A program made the position numbers and the translations under genes. From contig NZ_CP015594.1 of NCBI RefSeq assembly GCF_001647675.1, positions 682,001 through 746,000 of the forward strand: DNA of 64,000 nt, in the 5' to 3' direction. Source of the DNA: Acinetobacter sp. NCu2D-2. GTDB lineage: Bacteria; Pseudomonadota; Gammaproteobacteria; Pseudomonadales; Moraxellaceae. Below the pieces are notes generated by a model. That model made no database searches. It had not been told where the DNA came from and saw only the letters and a program-made list of their open reading frames with translations. Shown piece by piece: positions 19,038-27,505 of the stretch; within the stretch, counting starts at the first letter, position 1, and each line of letters begins with the position of its first letter.

Positions 19038-19706
19038 ATGAGCTACAACATTTATTTGCATATACGTCCGGAAACCCATCAGCGCTTCCAAAATATCCGT
19101 GAAAAAATGAACGCAGGTGAAACTGAAAGTCTGTCCAAGGCATTAGGGGAGAATTTGGCGGATATTTCCTGTGAAATTATTGATCAAGTCTTCGGTCGTA
19201 TTGTACGTTTATCGCCTTCAAAAGACCATGAATCTGAAAAAGTCGTACAACAGATTGTTGAAACCACACGTAAATATATGCCGTGGTCTGTTTCATTTTT
19301 TGGTAATGAACGTCTACTGCCAATGGTAAATCATTTGTACAGTATGACTTATGAACACGAGGGTAAGAATTATGTCCGTTATCCAGTCGACAAACCGCTT
19401 GTGACAGAACTTTTGGGCTGTGTCGAGCAGATGAAAGCGGGCAATAATCAATACGTCACTCCAGCACTTAAAGCCTTTACCCAAGTGGTTGATGTTGGGG
19501 TCACGCATTTAGTACGTGAACCGAAAAAAATGCTGAAATTTAATATGGTGGTGGATAAAACTTTAAATGGAGTGATTCATCTCACTACACAGCTCGGCTA
19601 TAAACGCTTTGATAAGTTAGGGCAAATTTATGATGCCAATGCCATTAGCCATTATTTTGACCATTTTCTTGCCTTTTTAGAGCATGATAAAGTCGAACCT
19701 GTGTGA
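19038..19706 (+). CDS. conserved protein of unknown function
   Basis: The protein has 222 residues from an ATG with a strong GGAGGT ribosome site 5 bases upstream. I do not recognise a domain. The sequence is mixed alpha/beta, soluble, without a signal peptide or membrane segment. It has an N-terminal RPETHQRFQNIREKM helix and a conserved-looking WSVSFFGNERLLPMVNHLYSM block. It lies 28 bases ahead of an SDR oxidoreductase gene on the same strand, so the two may form an operon. The region upstream is divergent with valS. Good codon use and a clean start argue that it is a real gene. Confidence 0.75.
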   Translation: MSYNIYLHIRPETHQRFQNIREKMNAGETESLSKALGENLADISCEIIDQVFGRIVRLSPSKDHESEKVVQQIVETTRKYMPWSVSFFGNERLLPMVNHLYSMTYEHEGKNYVRYPVDKPLVTELLGCVEQMKAGNNQYVTPALKAFTQVVDVGVTHLVREPKKMLKFNMVVDKTLNGVIHLTTQLGYKRFDKLGQIYDANAISHYFDHFLAFLEHDKVEPV

Positions 19707-19734
19707 ATGAACCAATAAGGGAAATAGACATTAA

Positions 19735-20532
19735 ATGGAAAGGTTACAGGGAAAAGTAGTTTGGATTACAGGCGCGTCTTCAGGAATTGGTAAGGCGTTA
19801 GCGGTGGAGTGTGCTGTACAAGGGGCACAGGTGGTTTTGACTGCACGGCGACAGACTGAATTAGATAATGTCCGTGCAGAACTCAGCAATCCTGATCAGC
19901 ATCTCGCGATTGCTGCGGACATTAGCAATGAGTCACAGGTTGAAGCGGCATATCGTCAAATTCTGGAGCAAAAAGGACGAATCGATTGGCTGATCAATAA
20001 TGCAGGACTCAGTCAACGGGCTTTGATTGCCGATACGACCATGCAAACTGAACGTGCCATTATGGAGCTGGATTATTTCTCGCAGGTCTTTTTAACCAAA
20101 ACTGTGTTACCTACATTTATGGCGCATAAAACGGGTCGTATCGTCTTTGTGTCGAGTGTGGCAGGGTTATTAGGCACGCAATATCGCGCTTCTTATTCTG
20201 CCGCAAAAGCAGCAATACATATGTGGGCCAATAGTTTACGTGCCGAAGTGGCTGAGCAGGGTATCGGTGTTTCTGTGCTGTTTCCTGGTTTTGTTAAAAC
20301 CAATGTATCGATTAATGCTTTAGATGGGGCAGGCAAGCCACAAGGCTATGACAATGATGCCACAGCCAATGGTTTAGAAGCCGATGATTTTGCTCGTCAG
20401 TCGGTACAAGCGTTATTGGCAGGGCAAGAATACATTGTGATCGGTGGTGCGAAGGAGAAACTTGGGGTTTTAGTGTCACGTCTCTCACCAAAAATGCTTT
20501 ATAAGATGATTCGTAAAACCAAAGTAAAATAA
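19735..20532 (+). CDS. short-chain dehydrogenase/reductase (SDR)
   Basis: The protein has 265 residues, a classical SDR. The cofactor-binding TGASSGIG is at residues 12-19. NNAG (88-91) stabilises the central sheet. Ser140/141 in VFVSSVAG and YSAAK (Tyr154, Lys158) form the catalytic tetrad. Thr-Ala-Arg-Arg after the second strand (LTARR) suggests NADP(H) preference. Such enzymes oxidise or reduce alcohols and ketones, and close relatives are often annotated DHRS7B-like. The substrate cannot be assigned. The C-terminal hydrophobic segment VLVSRLSPKMLYKMIRK may touch the membrane. It follows the unknown gene at 19038 with a 28-base gap. Confidence 0.88.
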   Translation: MERLQGKVVWITGASSGIGKALAVECAVQGAQVVLTARRQTELDNVRAELSNPDQHLAIAADISNESQVEAAYRQILEQKGRIDWLINNAGLSQRALIADTTMQTERAIMELDYFSQVFLTKTVLPTFMAHKTGRIVFVSSVAGLLGTQYRASYSAAKAAIHMWANSLRAEVAEQGIGVSVLFPGFVKTNVSINALDGAGKPQGYDNDATANGLEADDFARQSVQALLAGQEYIVIGGAKEKLGVLVSRLSPKMLYKMIRKTKVK

Positions 20533-20541
20533 TGCAATGAA

Positions 20542-21681
20542 TTAAGCCACCTGAATCTGATTACGTCCCATTTCTTTGGCATGGTAAAGCAGTTGATCGG
20601 CTTCTAGAAATGTGGCTTCAATCTGTTCAGGTGTATTAAAGAAACTTACTCCAATACTGATCGTCAAATAAATCACATGATTTTTTTCAACCAGCGGGGT
20701 TTCTTCAATACTCTGGCGAATTCGATCAGCAATTTTAAGTGCAGCATCGGCATGAATGTTGTGCAAAATAATCACAAATTCTTCACCACCCACGCGTGAA
20801 ACTTTGTCTTGTTCGCGAATATTTTGTTTGAAAATCTGACTAATATGCTGAAGAACTAAATCACCGACATGATGGCCATAATGGTCATTAATGGCTTTGA
20901 AATGATCTAGATCCGCCATCAGGATGGCATGGTTCTCAATGGGCTGTGCACTTATGCGTTCCAGATGCTCGTCTAAACCCCGACGGTTGAGTAAGCCAGT
21001 TAGCGGATCGAGCTGACGATCCAGTTTGAGTTTAGCTACTAAATCTAAAATGGCACAAGACACGAAAACGCTTAATGATACTAAGTTGATGAAGATTAAC
21101 AAAAGTTGAGTTAATGCCCAGATTGGTTCGTAATGACCAATAAAACCATCATGATCTAGAAAAGATGCCAAGAGAATAGCGCGTAAAATCGCAATACTCG
21201 CAAGGCTCACCACAAAGATTTTTAAGAAGCGATCAATCTTAAAGGCATAATCGCCTTGTAAAAACAAAATCGGACGATGCAAATAAAATGCTGCTGTAGC
21301 AAAACCAATCAGTAAAATGCGTAAAGGTTGGTATGGGTAGACCGCTGTTAAGAAATACACCCCAAAAGTAGCAAGGGTCAGTAGATAAACACAACGTTGC
21401 CATGAAAATGGAATCCGTAAACGCTCATAGACCGCTTGGGCATGCAAAATACACGATAAAAAATAAATAAACGCCACGGCACTGGAAAAATGCAGTAAAG
21501 CATCTTTGGATAAAACCGTGGTCAAAAAGATGCTGACACTCATTAGAACGAGCGCCCATGAGTATGCACTTAAGTAATGAGCCAAAGATTTATAACGCGA
21601 AATAATCAGCGTCGTGATCCCCAGACTGAGCATTATAATCGGCACAAGCAAGCTATATATCGTGAAATTTGGCGTCAGCAT
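20542..21681 (-). CDS. membrane diguanylate cyclase (GGDEF)
   Basis: The protein has 379 residues. The N-terminal half (about 5-210) is strongly hydrophobic, with six or seven membrane helices and no periplasmic sensor loop of size. The C-terminal half is a GGDEF domain beginning DRQLDPLTGLLNRRGLDEHL. The active-site motif is GGEEF in SRVGGEEFVIIL, and an RxxD site (REQD) lies five residues upstream, so the enzyme should be active and product-inhibited. The domain ends with LLYHAKEMGRNQIQV. It makes cyclic di-GMP and is the second cyclase gene in the window. It converges on the SDR gene with only 9 bases between stop codons. Confidence 0.88.
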   Translation of the reverse strand: MLTPNFTIYSLLVPIIMLSLGITTLIISRYKSLAHYLSAYSWALVLMSVSIFLTTVLSKDALLHFSSAVAFIYFLSCILHAQAVYERLRIPFSWQRCVYLLTLATFGVYFLTAVYPYQPLRILLIGFATAAFYLHRPILFLQGDYAFKIDRFLKIFVVSLASIAILRAILLASFLDHDGFIGHYEPIWALTQLLLIFINLVSLSVFVSCAILDLVAKLKLDRQLDPLTGLLNRRGLDEHLERISAQPIENHAILMADLDHFKAINDHYGHHVGDLVLQHISQIFKQNIREQDKVSRVGGEEFVIILHNIHADAALKIADRIRQSIEETPLVEKNHVIYLTISIGVSFFNTPEQIEATFLEADQLLYHAKEMGRNQIQVA

Positions 21682-21931
21682 ATGTGGTTATAATGTGATC
21701 TATTACATAAATAATACCATTTAATAGCGAAAATAATGTGGATAAAAATAGAGTTTTGATTATTAAAGGAATAAATACTGATTATTTATACAGATTCTAA
21801 ATATTTGAAAGGAAATTGATCAGTTTTAGCATCGCTAAGTTTATTTCGTATCTTTAAATAAATACCAATTTGGACTTGTATCACCTGATGAAGTCTTTAA
21901 AGTGAAATAAAAGAACAAGAGATAATACAAG

Positions 21932-23212
21932 ATGCAAACTCCAGTTCCCGACTATTTACAGCATGTTTTACAGGCCTGTCAGTCCAATGCACAGGGCGCT
22001 GTGGCAGATTATATTCCTGAACTGGCTCATGCAGACCATGAAAGGTTGGCACTCGCACTTTGCACCATTGATAGCACCTTATATTCTACAGGCGATGACC
22101 AGCTTGCCTTTACCATTCAGTCCATGTCTAAACCGTTTGCCTATGCCTTGGCGCTAGAAACGCATGGACTAAACAGCGTATTAAGCAAGGTTGGGGTAGA
22201 GCCTTCAGGTGAAGCCTTTAACCAAATCTCGTTAGGGCAAGATAATTTGCCAAAAAATCCAATGATTAATTCAGGGGCGATCACCACGCATTCCTTATTG
22301 CCTTATAAGAAAACCGTGTCGCGTGCAGAACATTTACGCCGTTTTTTAAGTACTTTAGCAGGGCGAGAACTTCAGTTTGATGAGAGGGTCTATGAGTCGG
22401 AACTCAAAACTGCTTTTCGCAATCGTTCCATTGGTTATATGCTGCGTACCGTGGGGGTGTTAGATGAAGACCCCGAATCGATTGTAGATGGCTATATCCG
22501 CCAATGCGCCATTCAGGTTACGGTGCAAGATTTGGCACGTATGGCAGGCGTATTGGCCAATGGCGGTTTATGTGCTGGTACTGGGCAAAGGCTATTGGAG
22601 CGTGCAGTTGTTCGCCAAGTCTTGAGCGTGATGATGAGCTGTGGCATGTACGATGCTGCAGGAGACTGGTTGACCACGGTCGGCATTCCCGCCAAAAGTG
22701 GCGTGGCTGGTGGCATTATTGGTGTGTTGCCAGGGCAAGTCGGCATTGCGGTCTTTTCACCTAAATTAGATGAGCACGGCAATAGTGTACGCGGGGTACA
22801 TATATTTGAGCGACTGTCTAAAGATATGGGCTTACATTTGATGGAAGGGACACCCTCAGCACAAACCATTTTGCAAAGTCGTTACACGGTGGGTAAAAAT
22901 AATGATGTGGTCGTATATGAACTGCGTGGGGTGTTGCAGTTTACCGAATCTGAAATGTTGCTGCGCAGTTTGCAAGATGAACCGACAGGAACAAATCGTA
23001 TTATTTTAGATTTAACCAATTTAACTTTGGTGCATGATGTCGGTGCACGGATGTTATTTGAAGGCGTGAAACGCCTGAAAGCTGATGGTCATCAGGTGGT
23101 GGTCATAGATAGTGAAAGGTTGTTATCGGATACACAAAGTAAAGGGCATAAACGCAGTATCGTTCATACACCTTTAGACGTTTATCTTGAACGTTTTGCG
23201 TCAGTGAAGTGA
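21932..23212 (+). CDS. glsA: glutaminase A with C-terminal STAS domain
   Basis: The protein has 426 residues. Residues 1-305 are a serine-dependent beta-lactamase-fold glutaminase: catalytic Ser64-x-x-Lys67 in QSMSKPFAYALAL, NPMINSGAI, and the C-terminal GIPAKSGVAGGI loop. It hydrolyses glutamine to glutamate and ammonia. Residues about 315-420 form a STAS (anti-sigma antagonist) domain, with YELRGVLQFTESEMLLRSL and IILDLTNLTLVHDVGARML. The usual phosphorylatable DxS is replaced by HDVGA, so it is a ligand or interaction module rather than a phosphoswitch. Stand-alone GlsA is about 310 residues, so this is a fusion. A small interrupted gene starts 6 bases downstream. Confidence 0.9.
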   Translation: MQTPVPDYLQHVLQACQSNAQGAVADYIPELAHADHERLALALCTIDSTLYSTGDDQLAFTIQSMSKPFAYALALETHGLNSVLSKVGVEPSGEAFNQISLGQDNLPKNPMINSGAITTHSLLPYKKTVSRAEHLRRFLSTLAGRELQFDERVYESELKTAFRNRSIGYMLRTVGVLDEDPESIVDGYIRQCAIQVTVQDLARMAGVLANGGLCAGTGQRLLERAVVRQVLSVMMSCGMYDAAGDWLTTVGIPAKSGVAGGIIGVLPGQVGIAVFSPKLDEHGNSVRGVHIFERLSKDMGLHLMEGTPSAQTILQSRYTVGKNNDVVVYELRGVLQFTESEMLLRSLQDEPTGTNRIILDLTNLTLVHDVGARMLFEGVKRLKADGHQVVVIDSERLLSDTQSKGHKRSIVHTPLDVYLERFASVK

Positions 23213-23217
23213 TCTTG

Positions 23218-23649
23218 ATGCAGACCTTATTTTACCAACTGACAGCGAACGAGTTTCGCATACAGCAAGATGATCAATCCATTAAACAGGGGATGGGTTT
23301 ATCGCATATCGCTGCGCAGATTAAAACGCAGACTTTACATCCGCTTAGTATTGAGCAGGCGATCTAGAGCATTGAGGAGATACTTGAGCAGTTGCATCTA
23401 CCGTATCACACGCCTCGGATTGCCATGAGTCATGATGTAGAACTACAGCAATTGTCTACTTTATTTTTTAACCAAGACACAGTCATTTCAAGAGAGATGA
23501 TGGAACATGCCTTTAATGAATGGACTGCACGGCAAATTTATACAGAAGATTCGGTGTTGATTCTACAGCTTGGACTGTATTTTATTTTTATCAGAGAAAT
23601 GATGCATCACTTAAATGTTACTCAGATTCAATACATCGAAGTGGCATAA
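23218..23649 (+). pseudogene. unknown small protein gene with one in-frame amber codon
   Basis: The frame from the ATG at 23218 to the TAA at 23647-23649 gives 143 residues if the TAG at 23365-23367 is ignored. The product starts MQTLFYQLTANEFRIQQDDQ, and after the TAG continues SIEEILEQLHLPYHTPR. The spacing of 6 bases from glsA indicates translational coupling. I do not recognise the family. It is soluble and alpha/beta, and the second half from the ATG at 23392 or 23425 could only make a fragment. There is no frameshift, and the TAG is consistent with a single base change from CAG or GAG. Confidence 0.55.
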
Positions 23650-23667
23650 ACACATGATCGCTTATAG

Positions 23668-23695
23668 AAAAAAGCCCTGAATTTTCAGGGCTTTT
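23668..23695. terminator. bidirectional intrinsic terminator
   Basis: AAAGCCCTGA pairs with TCAGGGCTTT around the loop ATTT at 23671-23694. It ends both the glsA transcript and the convergent dihydroxyacetone kinase gene. Confidence 0.88.
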
Positions 23696-23708
23696 AATCA
23701 CGTTAAAC

Positions 23709-25439
23709 TTACTTAATATGTTCGGCGATATCGGTAAAGATCACACCTAAACCGTGTGCACCCGCATCAGGATAGCCTAAGCTACGATCACCCACCGTAC
23801 CAGCACGGCCCATACGTGCCACAATCTCTTTGGTGGATTCTGCACCTTGTACCGCAGCTTTTGCACCTAGCACAAAGTTTTCTTTAAATGTTTTGTCGGT
23901 ATTGGCTGACCAAGCATCTGCGCAAGGCACCAAGGCATCAATGAGGGTTTTATCACCAATAACCGCACCACGACCAAATGAACGTTCACCTGTAGTTTGA
24001 ATGCCTTTGACGGCTGCTTGAAGCATCTCAGCAAAATCCGCCACGGTTAATGTGGTTTTACCTTTAATGGCTTTACTTGCCGCACGGAATGCAGAACCCC
24101 AAATAGGACCTGAAGCACCGCCACAGTGTTCCATAATAATCATCGAGCAGTTCAACATGAATTCATCCATATGCTGTGCTTGAATCAGGCTTTGCCATTC
24201 ACGTTTGAGTTGCTTAAAGCCTTTAGCTACGCTCATACCAAAGTCACCATCACCGGCATGCGCATCGAGTTCACAGAATGGCACTTCATTTTTGATGATA
24301 CATGCTGCCATGACATCCACCACATAGCGCATATTTTCAATCGTGAATTGCTCATTACTAATGATGGCATGCTCAGGTTGGGTTTCTACTTCGGTATTGA
24401 CCACACCTTCTTTAGACGCATCTTTGGCTGTAAATTCAATCGCAGGTGCTGCTGAACCATCCATTTTAAACGCAGGGGTGTTGGCTTCTGCATCAAGGTA
24501 AGTTTTCAGTTCATCATCGACTGCAAGTAAAGACACCGACGCACCGTTCATATCGATACTGGTCATGTAGTTGCCAACAAAAGTACGGTAAATTTTGATG
24601 CCTTTACGCGCTAAGTGTTCGCAGACATCATTGTTAAATACATATAGTTCTTGTGCAGGTGTTGAACCAAAACCATTCACCAACACTGCCACTTCAGTCA
24701 GGTCAGGACGGTCTAGGAATAAGTCATCGACAATACGCTGTGCGAGTTCTTTAGATGGCAAGATTTTTTCACGACGGATGCCAGGTTCACCGTGGATGCC
24801 TACGCCGTATTCCATTTCATCATCGGCGAGGGTAAAGGTTGGTGTGCCTTTAGCAGGAACGGTACAAGAGCTATAAGCAAAACCTAAGCTAATAACATTG
24901 TCTGCAGCTTTTTGTGCAAGCTCTTTGACACGTGCAAGTTCATAGCCTTTTGATGCAGCAGCACCAGCAATTTTGTGTACAAAGATGGTTCCTGCAACGC
25001 CACGACGACCTACAGTATATAAGCTGTCTTTGACTGCAATATCATCCGCCACTTTGACGTAGTCAACTTTGATGCCATCTTCAGTCGCTAAGGCTGCACC
25101 GTTCTGGAAATTCATCATGTCGCCAGAATAGTTTTTGATGATCATCAGCACACCTTTGTCTGTTGCGACGTGTTGCAGTGCTTTATAGACCTGAATTTGT
25201 GAAGGTGATGCAAAGACATCGCCACATACGGCAGCGTCTAACATGCCTTTACCGACAAAGCCCGCATGTGCAGGCTCATGACCGCTACCACCGCCACTAA
25301 TGAGGGCTACATTGTTGTGTTTTTCTTTTCTTGAAATGATTTTGTGTGACTCGGTAAATTCGAGTTCAGGGTGAGCAAGGACAAAGCCTTTGCACATTTC
25401 GACAACCAGTTGTTCTGGGTTGTTCATGAGCTTTTTCAT
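23709..25439 (-). CDS. dhaK: ATP-dependent dihydroxyacetone kinase (DhaK-DhaL fusion)
   Basis: The protein has 576 residues. It phosphorylates dihydroxyacetone to dihydroxyacetone phosphate in the cytoplasm, feeding glycerol or DHA carbon into glycolysis. The N-terminal DhaK domain (1-335) has GGGSGHEPAHAGFVGKGM at 49-66 and the substrate-binding His216 in GIHGEPGI, which forms a hemiaminal with the ketone. The C-terminal DhaL domain (from about 365) has DAHAGDGDFG, with Asp392, Asp397 and Asp399 coordinating Mg-ATP. Fusion on one chain marks the ATP-dependent Citrobacter type, not the PTS-coupled DhaKLM. The ATG at 25439 follows a plausible AGGTTTCC region. No glycerol dehydrogenase is adjacent. 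Confidence 0.95.
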   Translation of the reverse strand: MKKLMNNPEQLVVEMCKGFVLAHPELEFTESHKIISRKEKHNNVALISGGGSGHEPAHAGFVGKGMLDAAVCGDVFASPSQIQVYKALQHVATDKGVLMIIKNYSGDMMNFQNGAALATEDGIKVDYVKVADDIAVKDSLYTVGRRGVAGTIFVHKIAGAAASKGYELARVKELAQKAADNVISLGFAYSSCTVPAKGTPTFTLADDEMEYGVGIHGEPGIRREKILPSKELAQRIVDDLFLDRPDLTEVAVLVNGFGSTPAQELYVFNNDVCEHLARKGIKIYRTFVGNYMTSIDMNGASVSLLAVDDELKTYLDAEANTPAFKMDGSAAPAIEFTAKDASKEGVVNTEVETQPEHAIISNEQFTIENMRYVVDVMAACIIKNEVPFCELDAHAGDGDFGMSVAKGFKQLKREWQSLIQAQHMDEFMLNCSMIIMEHCGGASGPIWGSAFRAASKAIKGKTTLTVADFAEMLQAAVKGIQTTGERSFGRGAVIGDKTLIDALVPCADAWSANTDKTFKENFVLGAKAAVQGAESTKEIVARMGRAGTVGDRSLGYPDAGAHGLGVIFTDIAEHIK

Positions 25440-25583
25440 GCAGGAAACCTTTACCTGTAAATTTGGGAGAATGCTAAATGTGGCTATTATCCTAGAAAGT
25501 GCGCTTTTGTGCAGAGTTAAAAATGTAAAAACGGATGATTTGGGGTTGGGTGGTTAGAAAAGGGGCGCATATTTGATAAATTA

Positions 25584-25682
25584 AATCCCTCCCAACCTCC
25601 CTTTGAAAAAGGGAGGGGCTGTCAAGTAATCAATTTGATACGCGAAATTCCCCTCTTTGAAAAAGAGGAGTTAGGGGAGCTT
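25584..25682 (+). repeat. palindromic double-hairpin repeat, copy A
   Basis: A 99-base element. It begins AATCCCTCCCAACCTCCC. Hairpin 1 is CCTCCCTTT/AAGGGAGG. Then comes a linker containing GATACGCGAAA, and hairpin 2 is CCCCTCTTT/AAGAGGAG ending TTAGGGGAG. Copy C at 28699 has the same length and, by hand count, 6 mismatches in the first 64 bases. It ends 17 bases before the DUF559 gene, with its G-rich end facing the gene. Confidence 0.9.
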
Positions 25683-25699
25683 CTAAAAAGAGAATAAAA

Positions 25700-26062
25700 A
25701 TGAAACCCTACAATAAAAATTTAAAACACGCCTCGCGTGACTTACGCAATAATATGACTGATGCTGAAAAGTTATTATGGTCACGACTTCGTAATAAGCA
25801 AATTTTAGGTTTACAGTTTTATCGGCAAAAGCCCATTTTGAATTACATCGTGGATTTTTACTGTCCTGCTGCCAATTTAGTAATTGAGTGTGATGGTAGT
25901 CAGCACTTTACGGTTGAAGGTTTGGAAGCAGATCGGATTCGGGATGAAGCTCTCGCTCAGTTGGGGCTAAAAGTGCTGAGGTTTGATAATGGGCAGGTGA
26001 TGGGGCGGATTGATGACGTGGTGGATAGAATTTATCAATTTATTCAGCAGGAATCCCCCTAA
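25700..26062 (+). CDS. DUF559 Vsr-like endonuclease
   Basis: The protein has 120 residues. A conserved N-terminal helix (MTDAEKLLWSRLRNKQILGL) is followed by a PD-(D/E)XK-type core: FYRQKPILNYIVDFYCPA with Asp52, VIECDGSQHF with Glu63 and Asp65, and LKVLRFDNGQVM. This is the DUF559/Vsr-like fold, related to very-short-patch repair nicking enzymes. No member's biological role is firmly established. The gene is framed by inverted copies of a palindromic repeat (A before, B after). Its last codons and TAA (26060-26062) lie inside repeat B, so the repeat is part of the coding unit. An incomplete homologue is at 13521. Confidence 0.85.
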   Translation: MKPYNKNLKHASRDLRNNMTDAEKLLWSRLRNKQILGLQFYRQKPILNYIVDFYCPAANLVIECDGSQHFTVEGLEADRIRDEALAQLGLKVLRFDNGQVMGRIDDVVDRIYQFIQQESP

Positions 26063-26155
26063 ATCCCCCTTTGCTAAAGGGGACTTCACGTGAATTCAAT
26101 TGTGGTTGTGGACTCGCGTAGTTCCTCCCTTTTTAAAGGGAGGTTAGGAGGGATT
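26052..26155 (-). repeat. palindromic double-hairpin repeat, copy B (inverted)
   Basis: Read on the minus strand it begins AATCCCTCCTAACCTCCC, forms hairpin CCTCCCTTT/AAAGGGAGG, and ends with hairpin CCCCTTTAGC/AAAGGGG and ATTTAGGGGGATT. The outer parts match copies A and C. The linker differs and is longer (it contains CTACGCGAG and CACGTGAA). Its orientation is opposite to A, so both copies turn the same end toward the DUF559 gene. Confidence 0.88.
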
Positions 26156-26226
26156 GGAATATTCAAATGGTGTGGAAATATTCTGATAAAAAAAGATTTT
26201 CTGATTGATTAAATAAATATTTGATC

Positions 26227-27078
26227 CTAGACAGTATCGTGGACAATCGATCCCTCTAAACTTTTAATATATTTCTGTTCAAAAGCTTCTGGACTTAACC
26301 AACCGTTTGCAGAATGCCTTCTGACCCGATTGTAATAAATCTCAATATAGTCAAACAAGACCGCATTCGCCTCTTTTCGAGTGACAAACACACTGCCATG
26401 CACCACATGGCCTTTCAATGTATGAAAGAAGCTTTCAGTCACGGCATTATCCCAACAGTTTCCTCGTCTAGACATACTTTGAATACAATCATTTGTCAGC
26501 AAGAGTGCTCTAAAATCACGACTACAGTACTGACTGCCTTGGTCCGAATGAACCATAACACCTGTTGGATAGCCCTGACGAGCCATTGAATAATGAAACG
26601 CATCACACACCAATTGGCGGTCTATTCGATGGCTGGTTTGCCATCCCACGATACGACGACTAAATAGATCCAGCATCACACATAAATACAGCCAACCTTG
26701 CTTGGTACGGATATAGGTAATATCCGTTGTCCAAACCTTGTTAGGCTGCATGACTGTAAATTGGCGATCTAACAAGTTTGGTGCTGTAGGCAAACGATGC
26801 TTTGAATCAGTCGTATACTTGTATTTACGTGCAATCTTGCTCCGTAGACCAAGTTTTTTTAGCATTCTTCCAACGGTTCGTTCGCTCATGGTGTACCCTA
26901 AATCATGCATGTCATGTACTAATGAAGGTGCACCCAATCGTGCATGATGCTGCCAATATACGGCTTTTAAATCATTATATTTCTGCGCTGGATTGGCCTG
27001 GCGTTTTCGCCAGGCATAATAGCCTGAAGTGCTGACACCCAGGCATTTACAGGCAGAAGATACAGTGACTTCATTCAC
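26227..27078 (-). CDS. IS3-family transposase OrfB (integrase core)
   Basis: The protein has 283 residues. An HTH_21-like start (KCLGVSTSGYYAWRKRQ) precedes an rve integrase core: VWTTDITYIRTKQGWLYLCV with the first Asp, GVMVHSDQGSQYCS with the second, and NCWDNAVTESFFHTLKGHVV with the Glu of DDE. It is normally made as an OrfAB fusion by -1 frameshifting. The frame is open upstream of the ATG as far as the slippery site. The stop is TAG inside the left inverted repeat. Apparently intact. Confidence 0.93.
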   Translation of the reverse strand: MNEVTVSSACKCLGVSTSGYYAWRKRQANPAQKYNDLKAVYWQHHARLGAPSLVHDMHDLGYTMSERTVGRMLKKLGLRSKIARKYKYTTDSKHRLPTAPNLLDRQFTVMQPNKVWTTDITYIRTKQGWLYLCVMLDLFSRRIVGWQTSHRIDRQLVCDAFHYSMARQGYPTGVMVHSDQGSQYCSRDFRALLLTNDCIQSMSRRGNCWDNAVTESFFHTLKGHVVHGSVFVTRKEANAVLFDYIEIYYNRVRRHSANGWLSPEAFEQKYIKSLEGSIVHDTV

Positions 27079-27092
27079 ATCCAGATCTTGAA

Positions 27093-27386
27093 TTACCGTG
27101 TACTTTTCTTGGCATGATCTGTCAGAAAGTACACATGCGCTTTTTTTAAGATGTCATTGGCTTCCCTGAGCTGTTTGACTTCTTTCTCTAATTCTAAAAT
27201 CCGCTGTTGTTCTGGTGAAAGTTGGCGTTTGCTTGAACCCGCCGGATTGATTTCACGAATCCATTTATCCAATGTTGAATAACCAACACCTAATTTCTGG
27301 GCGATTGCAGCTAAAGATTCGTGCGAGTTTGAAAGTGCATAATCAATTGCTTGCTGTTTAAATTCAGGACTAAAACGTTTAGCCAT
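27093..27386 (-). CDS. IS3-family transposase OrfA (HTH)
   Basis: The protein has 97 residues starting at MAKRFSPEF (ATG at 27386, GGAG upstream); five upstream codons are also open. The N-terminal helix-turn-helix (QAIDYALSNSHESLAAIAQK, VGYSTLDKWIRE) is followed by a leucine-zipper coiled coil (RILELEKEVKQLREANDILK). The sequence TTA AAA AAA GCG at the end of the coiled coil is a classic A-AAA-AAA-G site for -1 frameshifting into OrfB. Confidence 0.92.
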   Translation of the reverse strand: MAKRFSPEFKQQAIDYALSNSHESLAAIAQKLGVGYSTLDKWIREINPAGSSKRQLSPEQQRILELEKEVKQLREANDILKKAHVYFLTDHAKKSTR

Positions 27387-27505
27387 TTCTTGAATCTCCA
27401 AAGATTAAAGTTACGTTATCTTTAGAGGGACGTGCTGTCCATTATTTTGTCTAGGATCAATTTAAAGATTAAATGTTTGAATTAGAAATAGAAAAGAGAA
27501 GATTG

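Larger units (their letters stand above)
26222..27459 (-). mobile_element. IS3-family insertion sequence
   Basis: The ends are TGATCCTAGACA at 26222-26233 and its complement at 27448-27459. A 3-bp ATT duplication flanks it (26219-26221 and 27460-27462). The length is 1238 bp. It carries two overlapping ORFs in the usual orfA/orfB layout with an A7 slippery site. It is inserted between repeat B and the TIR operon, about 45 bases before the start of the first operon gene, so it has probably replaced that operon's upstream region. Confidence 0.9.

Noticed and set aside
8968-23649. Genome-wide reassignment of TAG to a sense codon, suggested by three in-frame ambers
   Set aside because: TAG is used as the real stop of the ABC permease gene at 48965-48967 and of the IS3 OrfB, directly before or within terminator or terminal-repeat sequence. 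Suppression of some codons remains possible but not reassignment.
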